Source of the DNA: Cheilinus undulatus
Taxonomy: Eukaryota; Chordata; Actinopteri; Labriformes; Labridae
Direction: 5' to 3'
Length of the DNA: 64,000 nt
NCBI RefSeq assembly: GCF_018320785.1
Contig: NC_054872.1
Coordinates: 22,836,769-22,900,768 of the forward strand
Shown: positions 37,001-52,000 of the stretch, piece by piece
Layout of the letters: each line of letters begins with the position of its first letter
How positions within the stretch are numbered: the first letter of the stretch is position 1
Notes under the pieces: model-generated
The model's input: the letters and a program-made list of their open reading frames with translations, nothing else
Told to the model about the DNA's origin: nothing
Database searches by the model: none
Made by a program: the position numbers and the translations under genes

Positions 37001-40000
37001 CAGAACACGTCTCCTCCCTGAGTGGAGGCATCTGGAAATTGTACCCAAGGATGAACCAGACTTGTGGAGGTCCACAATTCACTTCCTGATATCTTGGTTG
37101 ATTTCTTCTGATTTTCCCATGATGTCACACAAGGACGCAGTGTGTTTGAGGTGTGCCTTAAAATACACCTACAGGTGTGCCTCCAATCAACTCAAATGTT
37201 GTCAATTAAACTATCAGAAGCTTCCAAAGCCATGACATCATCACCTGGGCTTTCCCAGATTATTTAAAGGCATAGTATCCTTACTATATGCAAACTTCTG
37301 ACCTATAACAGGAAAAGTTTTCTCTGATTTAATGTTAGACAGTGGGGAAAAATGGGTGTGCCTTTTTATACAGTCTAAGTAAACTTCTGGTTTCAACTGT
37401 ACATTTGGGTCCCAGTAAGGGACAGACATCCCATTTTATTTTGACTGCATGATACTGTATTTTGTGACAGCAGGTAATTGAGCTATGGTTGGCTCAATTT
37501 ATCACTCACAAAGTTTTGCATGGAAATACAGAAACATAAACAATTAAAAGCAAAAAAGAGTACAATATAACTGAACTGTTCCTTTAAAAGTTGCAACTTC
37601 AAATTTAAATTCACAGTAAGGATTCTGTGAAAAAATCAATCCTCTACAAACTGTATTTTTATACTATTCTTTTAAAGTGGTTGCACTCACTCCTTGCATG
37701 GTTGAGAATAACAAGACTCTTAAGTCATAAAATTAGAAAAAAAAACCTTTTGACTGAAATGAAATAACCTTGGTTTGATGGATGAAGTAATGTCTCAACC
37801 ATCAGCTGCTTTAAGAGGCTGATATTTCACTGAGACGTGTCATCAGAACGGTGAGATGTGAGACGTCTGAGCTGAGTACGTTAACTGATGAAGACCCTCA
37901 ATGGTTTGAGTATTCAAGGATGCCAATTATGTTGTGTGTGCATGAGTGTATGTAACAGCCTGTTTTATTGGGTCTAAATAAAGACAAATAGCTTTGGTCA
38001 GTGACACAGTTAACTTGTTAATCCATCAGTGTGGACATGAATGTATAAACTTCACAGTGGAACAACCATAAAATCCAGATTACTCTCCAATTCTCTGAGA
38101 GCTTTACGAGAACAATAACTATCTCGGAGCCTCCTGTCACAGTGAAAACTATATTTCAGTGCTTGAAACATGAAAAATAGTTTACGACATGGAAAAACTG
38201 GGCAGGTTGAGACTGTTTCAACTTTAAGTGGCCCTAAATTAGCAAATATTGGAAATAAATTTGTCCTTTAGTTGTAAATTTGATGGCAGCTTTGAACAAA
38301 GGTTAAAATCACACACTGAAGTTAACACCCAACATTTAAAGCTCAAATCAGAAATGAAAAGGTCAAAAATACAGCACAGGATGTTTTATGAAGTCTGGAT
38401 TTCTTGTGCTAAGACTGCTTTGAGGGAAATACTCTTGTAAAAATGTTGTTTTAACCTACTGTCAGAACCTACGCTTGCAGTATACTTATGTGGTCTTGGT
38501 AGGATTTGTGACAAACTCTTTTAAATCTTTTCATTGTTGTGTGAATAAAAAAAAACCAAAGGTGAACCCTAGGAGTTTTTAGACAAAAAGTTCTCTCCTG
38601 CTTTACCAAAAGTGATCTCAAGAGCAACAAAACTGTTTTATTAGGGATGCATAATATTGGATTTTTGCCAGTATCCAACATGTCAATATTTACAAAATAA
38701 TTTTAGCTGATACCAATATCTATACTAATATTTAGATGGAGTTAAGACCTAAAATTTCAGTCCTTAAAACACACTTTAAAGCAGTGTTTCCCAACCATTT
38801 TCCCTTGGACCCCTGCCCCCCCCTCCACATGTTCCTAAGAAAGGTGGAGTCCTCCCAGGACACGAGCGAGACAAAATGTGACACACTGACGCCAAAAATC
38901 AACATAGATTTTAATTGTTTCATTGATTAAACCCTAAAAAGGCCTATGCATGCTTTTCTAATCAAAAGACCTTTTTATAAACAACCAATAACTGCTTTAC
39001 CATGGTTTTACTCAATATTTGTAAATATAATTTTGGCAGCCTCAGCGCAGACAAAGGCTCCCCCCACAAGACCTCCCGGACCACAGGTTGGAAACCCACA
39101 CTGCTTTAAAGTGTGTTAATGAGGATGAATAAAGAAAAAAAGCTCAGCTGAAATAGGTCTGTTGGTTCTGCCTAAAAATCCACAAAATTGTTTGTTTTTA
39201 TAGCCAATATTTACAGCTGATATAGGCAGATTTTAATAGACTAAATATCAGGTGTAAATATTGGCAGAAATTTTCATATCTGCTGATACTGATATCAAAC
39301 CAATAATATCATGCAACCCTGTGCTTTAAACTTTATATTTGACATAAATCTGACCCTCTTTTTTTAAACATTAATCTGAGCATCTTTACTTTTCTGCCCA
39401 TGTAAATTATCTTTTGATTTACTTCAGTTTGTCTTACTGATGCAATACATGTACCAAATACCAAAAGGACAATGCAGAACCCCCAATCAGCTGTCAATGT
39501 TTAGTTTCTTTATACAACATAAACAATACTTTAATTTGCCAATATTTTATTTTAAATCATTTAAACAAAGACATTTAAGAGGTGATTTAAGTTTAAGTGC
39601 TGTAAGTGTTTAAAGGATAATATTTACCTCCGACATTGTACCCCATACATGAGTTCGGGTCACAATATCCTGCTGGGCCAGCTGGTCCTGTGCTACCTGG
39701 ATTACCTGACCGCCCAGGTGTCCCCGGGCTGCCAGGTCTACCAGGAGGTCCCTGACTTCCTGTCCGTCCTTCACCAGGCAGACCTGAGCATGGAGATAAG
39801 ATTTGCCTGAACAAAGCTTTTCATCAATAAACTGAGGTAAACAAGACTCTGGTGGTTTGACACCTGATAAGAGCAGATATAGGAAAAAGGAGGAAAATAG
39901 ACAGAAAAAAATGCCTTTGAGGGTACATCCTGTCACTGTACTGACACTATCTGCTCTAAATCCCTCACTGAGCTGCTGCAACAACATGCACAAGAAGTGA

Positions 40001-43000
40001 CATGGTTGCCATTTCTAGATGTGGGAGATGATGGTGAACATCCCGAGGCCAGGAGCAGGAAAACAGCGTGAGCTGAAATTTAGCCAGGGGCTTCTATTTT
40101 CTGTTTACACAAGAGAAACCGCTCCATCAGGACTCACTTCAGCAGACTGCAGAAATATGAAATCAATATTTTGAGGGGAGTGCCATTTGCCAAGTGCTAA
40201 AATTACAATGCCACAGAAATTCCACATAAAGCACAGTGGACGAGAGCAAGCTCTCCTGTACTTTTCTCTCTATTTAATATATTAAAGTTTTCAGGGCATT
40301 TTAAAACACCTATTAAATCATAGAAAAGTTTTGGGAGCTTGTTCTGTGAGTATTGATTGTGCAGTAACAATAAACAAAAAATCCCAACACTGACATATTT
40401 TCATAACTCAAACCTCAAAGCTCAACAAAGCACAGAAAAAATCAATACAGAGAATTGTATTCATAGTCCAAAATGTCTGCTTGTTCCTCTCCAACAGAGA
40501 TTTGACAGAGAGAGAAACGTTGTGCTTTTTTTTGTTTCAGCATTTGAAACATTTTTTGGGGTTGTTAGCAGGGAAAACAAACCTTCCATGTGGCTGTCTT
40601 AGGCTTGGTATCAGGAATAGAATGGTACTCTGTTATTTTCAAAGGCAGATTTTTCATCTTTGAATGCTATTCTTTTATTACAAGGACTAAAGGTACGTAA
40701 TTCAGTTTATCAATCAATACACCTCAGGACTAGGTCCATGTTTGAGTGAATCTTACCTGGAGGTCCAGGTGGTCCTCGAGGACCCTGAGTCCCAACACCT
40801 GTACTCCCCCTCTCTCCCTTCTCTCCAGGCAGACCTGGAAACACATTCAAAAAAGTTCTTAGACATGCACATCCCATAGGGTTGAGTACTGGGTGCTGAA
40901 CCAAAAAGTATATCAGGCAAGACAGAAAAATAAGTCAGCACACCAGAAGCTACTCCAAAGGCTCATTTAATAAAGATTATCACCACATGTGACGTTTCGA
41001 GCCCTAGCCCTTCATCAGACAAACAGACATGGGGGGTACACCTCCATACATGTAAGGTCTGAATCACTTGGCAAGTCATGTGATGTTATTATGTCAATGC
41101 AAATGTAAGACATACCAAGAAAAGTTAAAGTTCAAAGTTAAAGTTAGAGCATCTGAAAACTCCACAAGTTCTTCACAATGTCCTTAACATCAAAATTAAA
41201 GTTATATAGAAAGTAATGTTAAAAGAAGAGAAATGTCTTCCCAGCCTCCCACTGATTATTGCTGTACTTGGGTGGTAGACATAGCCATCCCACTCTACCT
41301 CTTCCTGTTTGTTTAATTTTTGTTTTTGCTCCACTGACAGTATTCATCAACAGTAAAGATGCTGAAATAACAACACTTGCATTTGAAATTACTGTATATT
41401 CAATATTTCATGATAATAGCAGATGAGATGTGTGTTGTGCTTAATGTTGTGGGGGTTGTGCATGACCACTATTATCCTCAAGTACAGTGTAGAGTGTAGA
41501 ATGATATCAACAGCAAGAAGCTGCAGACAAATGTTAACAGAATAAGAAGCTTAATTATCGACACAAGACATCCCACTTCAGCTATGGATGCACTAGTGGA
41601 TGTCTGTCCCATGTGAAGATAGTGACTTTATACGATTTAAAAAAATATGAATATACTTTGGCTTTAAATATACCTGGGTGGCTCAACCAAGTATTATCAA
41701 TGTGTGGGAAACACCAACTTCAGTCAGCTTTCACTCAAATGTTTTGGTAAGACACAATAGCAGTAATGGCAGGTTGTCAGCCTCTTTTTTTAACTGAATC
41801 TGCCTGTAGAAAAACTAACACCACATTCCCTTAAACACTGTTGTAGTACAAACACATAAACTGATATGACTGTTTGTGTTTCTGTATGACATCTGCTGGC
41901 CTTTGAATGTAGGACATTTACTTGTGATGGGGCATTGTCTGGATAATTCTTCAACCACTTTAGTGGAAATGTGCTAACTCCATTAAGCCCTGATGATTCA
42001 TCTAATAAAGTATATGAACCCAGAGTCAGTCTACAGCTTCAATCCAGCGTTGCAGCTGTTTGAATGATATAATGGAATATTCTTCGAAGGCTCTAATAGT
42101 ATTGAACCAGCATAAATCTGATGATTTGCATATTTTCTGTCCTGCTGCTTTTATGATCGTCTAATCAGTTTCATAAGTAAAGAGGAAGTTAGCACAGTGA
42201 GGCAGAGAAGAAAACTTCTAAATGACCTCACATTAAAAAATATCCTCTACAGTGGAAGCCTTGTCAATCACTTTTTTTCTGGATGTCACATGATCTTACT
42301 ATGTTAATACAGTGCTGAATGTTTAATCTGTTCATCTGTTGAGCATGATATTTGAATGGTCCCAGAGGGTTTAGTGATGAAGACGCAGTCTCATAAAGGC
42401 TGTTACTCTTCTGAGGTCTCGTGGTGAGGGAATGACCTCATACTGGAGTGACTGTCTTTTGGTCTGGACTCTACTTCACTGTGAGTCAGACAGACAGCAG
42501 CCAAACCAAGAAAAAAGCAGCAAACAAGCAGAGGGATTGAAACTCTTACTGGAGCTACTGAGGTATCTTGTTCTCTTTTGCTGTCTTTTAAACATAAAAA
42601 CTTAAGGCCATTTATTCAGAAAGAAAACGTAACGCTGAAGATGCATTGATTCTTTTGATTATTTTACAACCACACATCAGAACATGAACACCTCTGTAAA
42701 GCATACATACCTATCACAACAGCACAGGTTAATAAAATCAAATCACATTTACAGATACCACCTTTGTGAACAAGGGAGCAAAGAGTGACAGAGGGATATA
42801 AGATACAAGGCTGATCAATCTCCACCAAATGTTGTTTTAAACATCTAAAATAAGGTTCAAAGAGAGTTTTCTGTGCAAGCTGGTGGTGGCAAAGTTTCTG
42901 AAAATCCCATGTCACAAATGGAGCTCACTGGAAGTTCAAGCAGGATGACTGTTTCTACTCATTCAGTTTTCACCACTTGTCCATATCTCTCCCTCCTTCC

Positions 43001-46000
43001 TTTCATTCCCTCTCCCCCCGGTGATCAGCTGATTATGAGCGTTCACTCTCTTGAGTACTAAGGTAATCAGATTCTCTTACGACCTTCTTTGTCCAATCAT
43101 CATCCACCTGTCATATTATAAATCTGTCATCCTCTCTTTCACAGTCAGGCTGTCGTTTCAGTGCGGATGCTGCAACCCTCCTCCACTCCAGCTACCTCTA
43201 TTCAGTTCATCAGAATCTAGTCCAGATCCTCACAGATCTTCTGCTCCTCTCCAGCATACCTACACCTTCTTCTCCAAGCCACCTCATTGGTGTCCTGGTC
43301 CAGCTTCTCAGAAGTCTACATCCCTTAGCAAAACCACCACCAGTGTCTAGACTCCATGAGGGGGTATCCTGTTCCTGCCGTTGGCTTCACTACCCCTTCA
43401 AGTACACTAAGTCATTATTATGGAGTTTAATCACCAAAGGAAATGCACATTTCTCTTTCATCAAAATTTGTAAAATTAATTATTTTTAAATCGTGTTAAG
43501 TCTCTCCTTATTTACCTGGCAGTTCAGTGGGTCTTCTAGGTTAGTGGTGACTAATTGACTGAGTGTGTAACTTAATTTGGGTGGGTCTTGTAGGCTGGTA
43601 ACCAGGCTTCTGAACTTCCTGATACTTCCAATAATACTACTGTTTTTAGGCCAGGTCCACACCTGCGCCTTATTTAATAAATGGAAGCAGTGACAATTTA
43701 ACAAAAAAAATCATAATATCCTGTTGTGTTATACTTTGGAGACACGGATCATCAACAACATTATCACTTGAATGAACCATAAATCTAAAAAAACAAACCC
43801 TAAGGTTAAATATAGTCTGTGTTTATCTTAACTGTGCAGCATATTTCCTGGATTTAATTCAACATCCTACTTTTAGACAGAACTTTGACCTGCTCAATGT
43901 ATTGTAGGCAAACTAACAAACACTCTTTGCTCTTCTGATGCTAATACAAATAATGACATGTAGTCAGGGTGTCTAGACACAACTCAAACAGTGAAAACTC
44001 TGATGGATTATTTTCAGTCTGAATAACACTGAGTAAATAAAAAATATATGGTAGCAGAGTTTATTTCTCCTGTGTATATCTCTCTATTGACACATATAGT
44101 GCATCCTATAAATAACTCTGTCTATACTTTGAAAAACATCTCCCTTTCTCACCTCTCTCTCCCGGTCGTCCATTCTGGCCGCTGGTACCTGGGAAGCCTG
44201 GCCTGCCTGGTGGGCCTTGCTCTCCCTGGGGTCCTGGGGGGCCTCGCCTTCCTGGCTCTCCAGGTGGTCCGGGTACAGTTCTGACTGACACAGCTGACTG
44301 TACAGGTATCTGGTTCAATATGGAGTTATAGCGAGACAAGTGGCCTGCAACCAGTAGAGGAGGAGAATGGCTTTAAGTTACCTTGCACAAGCTCTTTGAC
44401 ATTTTTAGTTTCTCTGAGTATGGTTATATTTCTACATTCTGAGTTTCTAAAATAAATCAATGGAAGGAGAAACGAGAACACAAGGCCACTATAGGTCAGA
44501 CAAAATTACAGTCTTCTTAATTACGTAATGCTTTTCTGTATAAGGTTACTCACTTTGAATTAGCTGCTCACACACTTGTCGTGCAATGGCACGCACAGCA
44601 GCTTGGGATTGCACGTCCCCCTGCAAAATACGCATAGAGCTTTTATTTGATATAAACAACAACAGGGAGTTAACACAACTTCTCTGTTTGATTAACTGTA
44701 GAGACCTGTGTTCAGGAAAATGGTTAGTCAATTAGCTGGTGGGTGTTTTGTTGTTTGAAAGAGTATACTCCTTAATTTTTGCACCTTTAAGCCCTTTAAT
44801 AACAGACAGTTGAATGCATTTAGAAAACACAATCATTTATTATTATTATATCACATATTTGTGAAGAATTCACCTTCACTTTCATTGAACTGATATTCTG
44901 AAGAATAAATGTTTAAGTAGCAGTGTAAACGTATTTAACTCCAATGCTGATGTATTTACTAGCAACACTGTTAAAGGGACACATGGGTGTGTTAAGAGTC
45001 TGTTCTTACTGGCTGTGTTGCAAAGTGAGAAAAGTAAAATGTCTTAATGGGCATCTTTAGTAGTTAGGAATAATCACAATTATAAATGAAGCAGCACATA
45101 AGAGTTAATGACAGTGCTTTACTGCCTTGGAGACTTCCATATTTTGAGGCTTTGAAATCAGCTGCTACTGTCCTGAAACTAGTAATACTAACTGAGCTGT
45201 TAACCTTTAAATGTTTGGGGCTTTCTCAGAGTTGTTTTAACTGATAAAGCACATTTAAGGGTTTCTCCACAGATTTTAAACTAGAAATATAGGAATAATG
45301 CAAATATTTTTGGGAAAAAGGGAACTGGTTTCAATAAATGTTCCATTTGCTGCAAGTATTATTGACTGCAAATCTTACACTTTATAACTACACCTGTTCT
45401 TTGTAACGTGCTCTTAACCATCCTCCCAACCATTTTTCCTTGAAGCCCCCCTACATGTACCTAAGAAAAGCTCCACCTCCACAACCCACATGAAAGAGAA
45501 AGTGCCACACTGCTGATAAAAATTAACATTGATTTTAACTGTTTCACTGATAAAATCCTAAAAAAGACCTACAGTATGCATTTTTTTCTTATCAAAAGAC
45601 CTTTATCTAAATCCCTTCATAACTGTTTATTCATGGTTTTAGTCAATATGTGCAAATCTACTTTTGGCAGCCTCAGAGGACACAAAGCATTGCACCCTCC
45701 CGAGATCTTTGGTGCCCTCCTTAGGGGGTCCAGGACCCTAGGTTGGGAACCAATGCTCTAACTATGGATTTAAAGAAAAAAGAAAAACAAATGTATAAAA
45801 TCCTCTGTGGCTCTTCTGTTAAAAAGTTCAACTGGATACTAAAATGCTGCCAACTTTATAAATCATTTGAAGTGGGCTGTATGATACTACTATAACACTT
45901 CACACAAAAATCTTGTCTTGTTCATTTTCACTTTCATACTGAGTCTTTCAATCAAAAATCACTGCAGTGGGGTACAAATGTCTCTAACAGTTGGTAAATG

Positions 46001-49000
46001 CTGCAGAAACAGGAATTACAGGTTTGATTCAAGTTGGCACATTACATCTCTCTCAATCCCTCAGCGGCGATGCCCAATACTGTGTCAGCAAAAATACAGA
46101 TTCTGCTCTGCTGCTAGTTTGAGCCATGAGCACTGGTTTGATTGGTTTCCTCTAAATTCAGCTCACAGATTAAGGAAAGGAAATAAGCTCAACGCTTGTG
46201 CCAAAGACAAACATTAAAGACTGAATGTGCACCATAAAATGGAGTAGTTCATTTCTTTTTATATTTGTTTTTTGTTTTTTTTTTGTTTCTTTACTAAATG
46301 GTAGGAAGCATTTGGAGGTAATTATGTGAGCTTTACTTTAGCAAAATAATAGTATTTCTGCTACAAATTGGTGCCATTACACTTGATTTGCTCTAAACAG
46401 TATGTGAAGTGTGTGTAGAACAACTTACTCTTTCTCCCTTATCTCCTTTGGCACCAGCAGGACCCTAGAAAATAAACGCACAGGAGAGGGATAAATATTC
46501 AGCTTGGATATGTGCATGAAAATAGTCATCTCCTCTAATAACCCAACCGCTTTACTCACTTCTCTCTCCTTATCTAAGCGGCCTTCCATCAAACACAAAT
46601 GCACCCCCAAACTTGTCTGATCGACCAGCTGCTCTCTCTAAACTTGATTACATTTTGACAGTGTGTCCTGGGTCTTTGTGTCCTAGAGCCAACACACACA
46701 TAAGCTTGTGTCCCCACAAACAGAGAGTCATTTCTGCGCCTTGGATGAGCTTTGCTTTCGGCAGCTGCCAACACTGTAAAGCACACAGATGCATTTCTGA
46801 TAACGACACACATCCACATAAAAACCTGCCAAGCATAAAGCCTGTGAATGCGTATCACAGTGTAATGCATTGTAATCCAGAGGCAAATAAAAGACATGTA
46901 TTTCCTGCCGTGTGTGCTGATATAATAAATAGCACTTTGATGCTGTTACAGCATTTGAATAAAGGCTTGTTTATCTTGGATGCAAACATGTCCTTGACCA
47001 CCAACTGACTGACTGTGTTTATGTGAGAGCAGGTTAGGAAAAAAGGAAGAATAGACAAAGTGTGTAACAAGCCTGGCAAGTCAGATGCATATTATATTGC
47101 AGATGATCAATGCCAGTGCCAACATTTGACACAGCTGGTGAATTGGAGAGCTGGACTCAACAATTAAAAGTCCTCCTCTGGACCTCCTCTGTGCGTCTGT
47201 CTGGATCTTCTCCTGGCTTTTTCAGGGCATAGAAATGCCTGCTGTCTTATCAGGGGGACACAGCAAAACCAAATCAAACTGTCTGGGAGCCAAGAAAAAA
47301 AGTACTGGAGCTTAAACAGAAAGGAAACTCACTCCTAAAAATCTGATTTCTTTATTATTCTATCAAAAATATCCTCCCACGGTGTCCTGCTTAGGAAGTC
47401 TTTCCAAAGCACAGAGGTGGTGATTTTCACTCAAAATATTTCACAGTTCATGCAAAGCAGGAGGTACATTTACTTCCTCTGCAATGTGGACTGATAATTC
47501 ATTCAAAAGAACATTGTTTCTTTTTTCATTTTGTAACTGTCAAAAAAGATGGCTTCCTACCAATTCAAGCAAGAGACATTTTAAAAGACCTCTCAGGAGG
47601 ATGTGTCACTGGAAAGCACATTCAGAAAGTTTTTGTGGCCAGGAAAGACACACTGAAGACATCTTGAAGTGCTGACATGACAGACTTGTGAAGCTAATGG
47701 TCCAGACAGAGGTATTTTACACAGAAACAACAGCCAACAAAATCAAAGTTTCACTGTAAAACTTTGCCAGTGAAAATGTAAACAAAGATCTGTCTGTGTG
47801 CGTGCTGTAGATCATGTTGTCTGGCCAGATGGAGGCAATAACATGCATTAGAAATAACTACATGATAAAGTCAGTTTTCTTGCTGATGTCTGAATTTGCT
47901 TTTGTAGGCCACGTAGAGCCATTAGGATTAAATAGACCTGGAATATAACCAGTTGAAATATTACACAGTACTCACAGCACATTTCAGTTCAATGAAAATC
48001 AATAGTGATAGGTAGAGGATAACAGTTCAAGTTGAATCACATCATCCTTCAAACTGAGACAACAGGACATGGCTACAAGGACAACATAGTGCTGCAAGTG
48101 TTGAAACTCTGCATCTATAAGGCCATAAAAATGTTGCATATTTCAGGGATTTTTAACACCACATTTAAAAAGAATATAATCTACAGAATTTCAAATTAAC
48201 TCTGCATATCAAGACATGCCGAAATCATTTATTTTACGAAGTAAAATAGTAATTTAAATCCAAGTACAGTGTAAGCAAAGAGGACCATAATGAAGAAATT
48301 ACTGTAATGTACATCAGTGGTTCCCAACCTTTTTTCCTTATGGCCCCCCTTCCCTTATAAATTTTCATTTACAAAATCCTAACATAATAGGTTTGCATAC
48401 ACTTGTTCTTGACAAATGATCAATGTATAAACTATTCACTTTTATGACAGTGTAAAACCGCCAGTCTAGAAAAAAAGAAAAAGAGGATCTGTTAATTTTC
48501 AAGAAGAAATCTCAGTATTCTCAAGTTTAAAAAGCTGTTAATTTATGAGAAATATAAGAATTTTCTGACTTTAAAAGTTGTAAATATATGTGAACTAAAA
48601 TGCAGAATTTCTGAGACTATACAGTCCAAAAGTTGAAAGTCTCACCGCTGTTTTTTCAGTTTGGTTTCCTTTGAACTTTCATTTTACACTGTTTATTAAA
48701 CATTTGAAGATTAGAGTTGCTGGTGTTAAAAGACTTTTTCAACTTAGAAATTTCACATTTTCTTGCAAATTTCTGACTTTTCCAACTCTAAAATTCTGAG
48801 TGTGTTTTTTTGTAAATATACAACTTTTTCATATCAGAATATCATTTAGTTTTTTTCCCTAATTTTTGTTCCTTTTTTGCACAAAAATGGCCAGATTCCC
48901 TTCATTTTTTCATCTTTCAGGATGGCCCAAATTATGTTTTTTTTCATAGTTTAAAAAATACATATGTGCACATCTAATTTTGACAATGTTAGAGCAGACA

Positions 49001-52000
49001 GTGTCTCGCACCGCCTGAGATCTCACCCATACCCCAGGTTGGGAACAGCTGATGTAGTTCAAGGTGAGGACAATCAGAAAGAAGCAGGACAAAAAATAAC
49101 CATTTTCTTTTACATGCAAATTTGTTACTGTTGTATCATTTAAAATCTTCTTCAGATGTAGAAATCTACCTTTTCTTTGAACCAAATACATTTAAAACCC
49201 AATAATATTAATCTAACAAGATCAATCTAACTTAATATGCTTTAAGCTACAGAAAGTACTCAGAAAAGTACCAAAGCTTTAAAAAAACGACTTTATTTAT
49301 TCAGATTTTTTAAATCTAAAAGCTTCTATGAGAAAAAGAGAGAAAACAACGTCTAAATTGCACAAATATGTTGGCAAGATTATGGTAACAAAATGTGCTA
49401 GAATATTTGTGCAGTTTAGACAGTTTCTCTGCAATTTTTGATGAGACAAGCAAGAAGTTACCAAATATTAGGTGCCTTATTTTTTCTTTGGTTGTGACAT
49501 CTAAACAGGTGTCACTGTATTTTGATGTTTACCTGTACTATATCAGAATTTAAAATTCTGATATCATGACAACCTTACATAGTATAGATCTTTTAGAAAT
49601 TCTCAGTCTGGCTGGATGGATATGCTAAACTTTTTTCAACCCTAACATAATACAGTTGGCTCTAACTTTCAAGGTTTCAGTGTCTTTGGGTTGAAAAAAA
49701 AGAGAATTTCCCTTGCGATTTAAATTTCAGAAAAGATATTCTTCTTCAGACAGAAAAATATTCTCCTGCAGCAGAGACCTGGCAAAGGGTCGAGGGGGCA
49801 GAACAGGGACTGAATCAGCAATTTAATGCCAAGGCAAAGTTTGAAACAAACTTTCGAGATTATGGCTCAGATGTGAGATCTGATTTTCCTATTTGTCTCT
49901 TTTTGTTTGTGTTTGCTGCCTGTGCATAGATTCATGAGGTGAGAGAGATGAAGCAGATGTGATCTCTGACTGTTTTTTGTGTGTGTGTATGTGTGCAGAG
50001 TGCAGCGACAGAGTGTTGTTTAGTGATTTATAGCTCTTTTGCTCTGAGCCAAACTCTACTGCTGGAATGCAGAGCTGACCCGAGACCAGATTAGCTGTCA
50101 CCGCCATCACAGTATCATCTGTTCCCGTTAGCATTACACACAGACTGGAACCCTATCCTCTATGTGGTCTTCTTTGCTTATATTATGTCCCTTACACATC
50201 TTTCTTCTTCTCTGTAAAACCTTAAAATTTGACTCACTCCATTAATTATCCTATAAGTAAATTTATGAGATAAGTGTAGCAGAATTTTTCTTTTGTAATT
50301 TGAAAAAGCCCAGGCTTATTAGAGATGTTAACTTATGTCTATATGACACATTTGTTACAGTGAGTGAGTCCAACACTAACAGGCTGTTAGTGTTGAACAA
50401 AAACAACCAGTCCACAAATCATGAAATCCTTGTCAGCAATGAAAATGAACCACAATGTTATTTAGATTTAAATGGCTTTATGTCATGCTCAGCTTTAACC
50501 TTGTGACATTTCTGTTTCCTGTAAATTCAAGGAGACATTATGGGACAAATCTAAAGAGAAGAAATCAGTAGCAGGAGGAGGCAGAGGAAGCAGTGGAGAG
50601 GTCATGTCCTCCTTCTTAATTTGGATAAATTATGTCATACTCTCCTGAGTGGAGGGATAACATATGAGGCGCGTTTACAGTCGACACCACAGGCCTCTTA
50701 TGAGCAGTCTGGGTTTATATGACTGTTCATTAATGAGGTTCAGCTCAGGTCACAGTGGCACCATAAATGTCACTGTCATAAATATTTCTCCAGCCAGCAC
50801 ACCAAATCCATAAGTATAATTCTTTCATTTTGAGCTAACTTAACACTAGAATTAAACAAAATGAAAGTGCATGACTGTTAATTTTGACAGCTTTTTAAAA
50901 TTTTATTCTTAGTTTTTGTCTTTAGATTTGGGGGAAATGTAACTTGTTTTGAGATTGGGTTGTATGAGGCACTTCATAATAGCAGTGTTATTAACCTCAA
51001 GAGATTTCAGTGAGCATTGCCCCTTCATACAAGACACACTTGTATGAAGGGGCAATTAGACTATAGAGCACCTCAGAGAGGTACAGTTTCTCCACTTAAT
51101 GTGGCGAGTTTAAGGTGAAAATGGGCCAAAAAATATTGGCTCAATTGTGCGCTGTATTGAAAATTTTGAAGTGTTTTTTTTTTTTTTTTCACCCAGAAAG
51201 TCTCTGTGTTTAGCACTGTGTTGCAATGCAAGCTTCGCCTACTGGCCACAGGCTCTTCCACCTTAGTAAATCTGAACAGCTGTTTGTATTGAGTAAACAA
51301 CACCAAACTAACCTCAAACTGGTTATTTCAGCTCAGTTTTCCCCTTCAGCAGCTGACATAATATAATCAGAAGGTAAACATATCGTGCCAACTCTAGCTT
51401 GTCTAGTTATCAGCCATCAAAAAAATCTAAGTGGCAGCCACGAACTTACTCTGACAAATGACAAATGACAAATTTCCGTTCAGCTCTTCCGGTCAGGGTC
51501 AGTTTCTCCAGTTTATCTTGAGAAAGTTGAAGGAAGTCGGTAAAACACTGGCGTTCAACAGGGAAAACGGGGAACTCTGGATGGGGAGTGATGCAGGCTG
51601 CAGGTGTCTGTGAGCCACTATCCTTGATCAGAATTGTGCTAAAAATGTGCTGTGACTAAGACCCACTTGTCACGGTGCTACCCTGTGCCCTCTAAACTGA
51701 GTAAAGCATGCATGCATTAATGTAAAACAGCCTTGCTTTTAATACAGCAAGCCGGCTAAGAGGCCTGTGTCATGTTAGCATAGCATTGCTAGCAAACAGC
51801 TACTTAGTTTAAAAAGCTCTTTCTGACAAACTAAAACATTTGAAACTGATTCAATTATTACTGGTTAAAGTCAAATAAACAGACATGAATGTTGTTCTAA
51901 CCCAAAACACATTTATTTATAGCTAGGGATGTCAAAGTGATATGTTTGTTCACCCACTGCTCCATGTGCCTTCTTGTGCTTAGCTTCTGAAACCAGGAAG

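Noticed and set aside
44048-44284. Plus-strand ORF rich in Leu/Gly/Ala over the COL1 exon
   Set aside because: Collagen Gly-Pro-Pro codons read on the opposite strand give this composition; splice phases support only the minus strand.
46589-47008. Overlapping 102- and 131-residue ORFs on both strands in a col14a1 intron
   Set aside because: No domain, no supporting splice sites and no conservation signal visible; likely chance.
49543-49563. Palindrome ATCAGAATTTAAAATTCTGAT
   Set aside because: It is short, AT-rich, and shows no associated element; such palindromes are expected in AT-rich introns.
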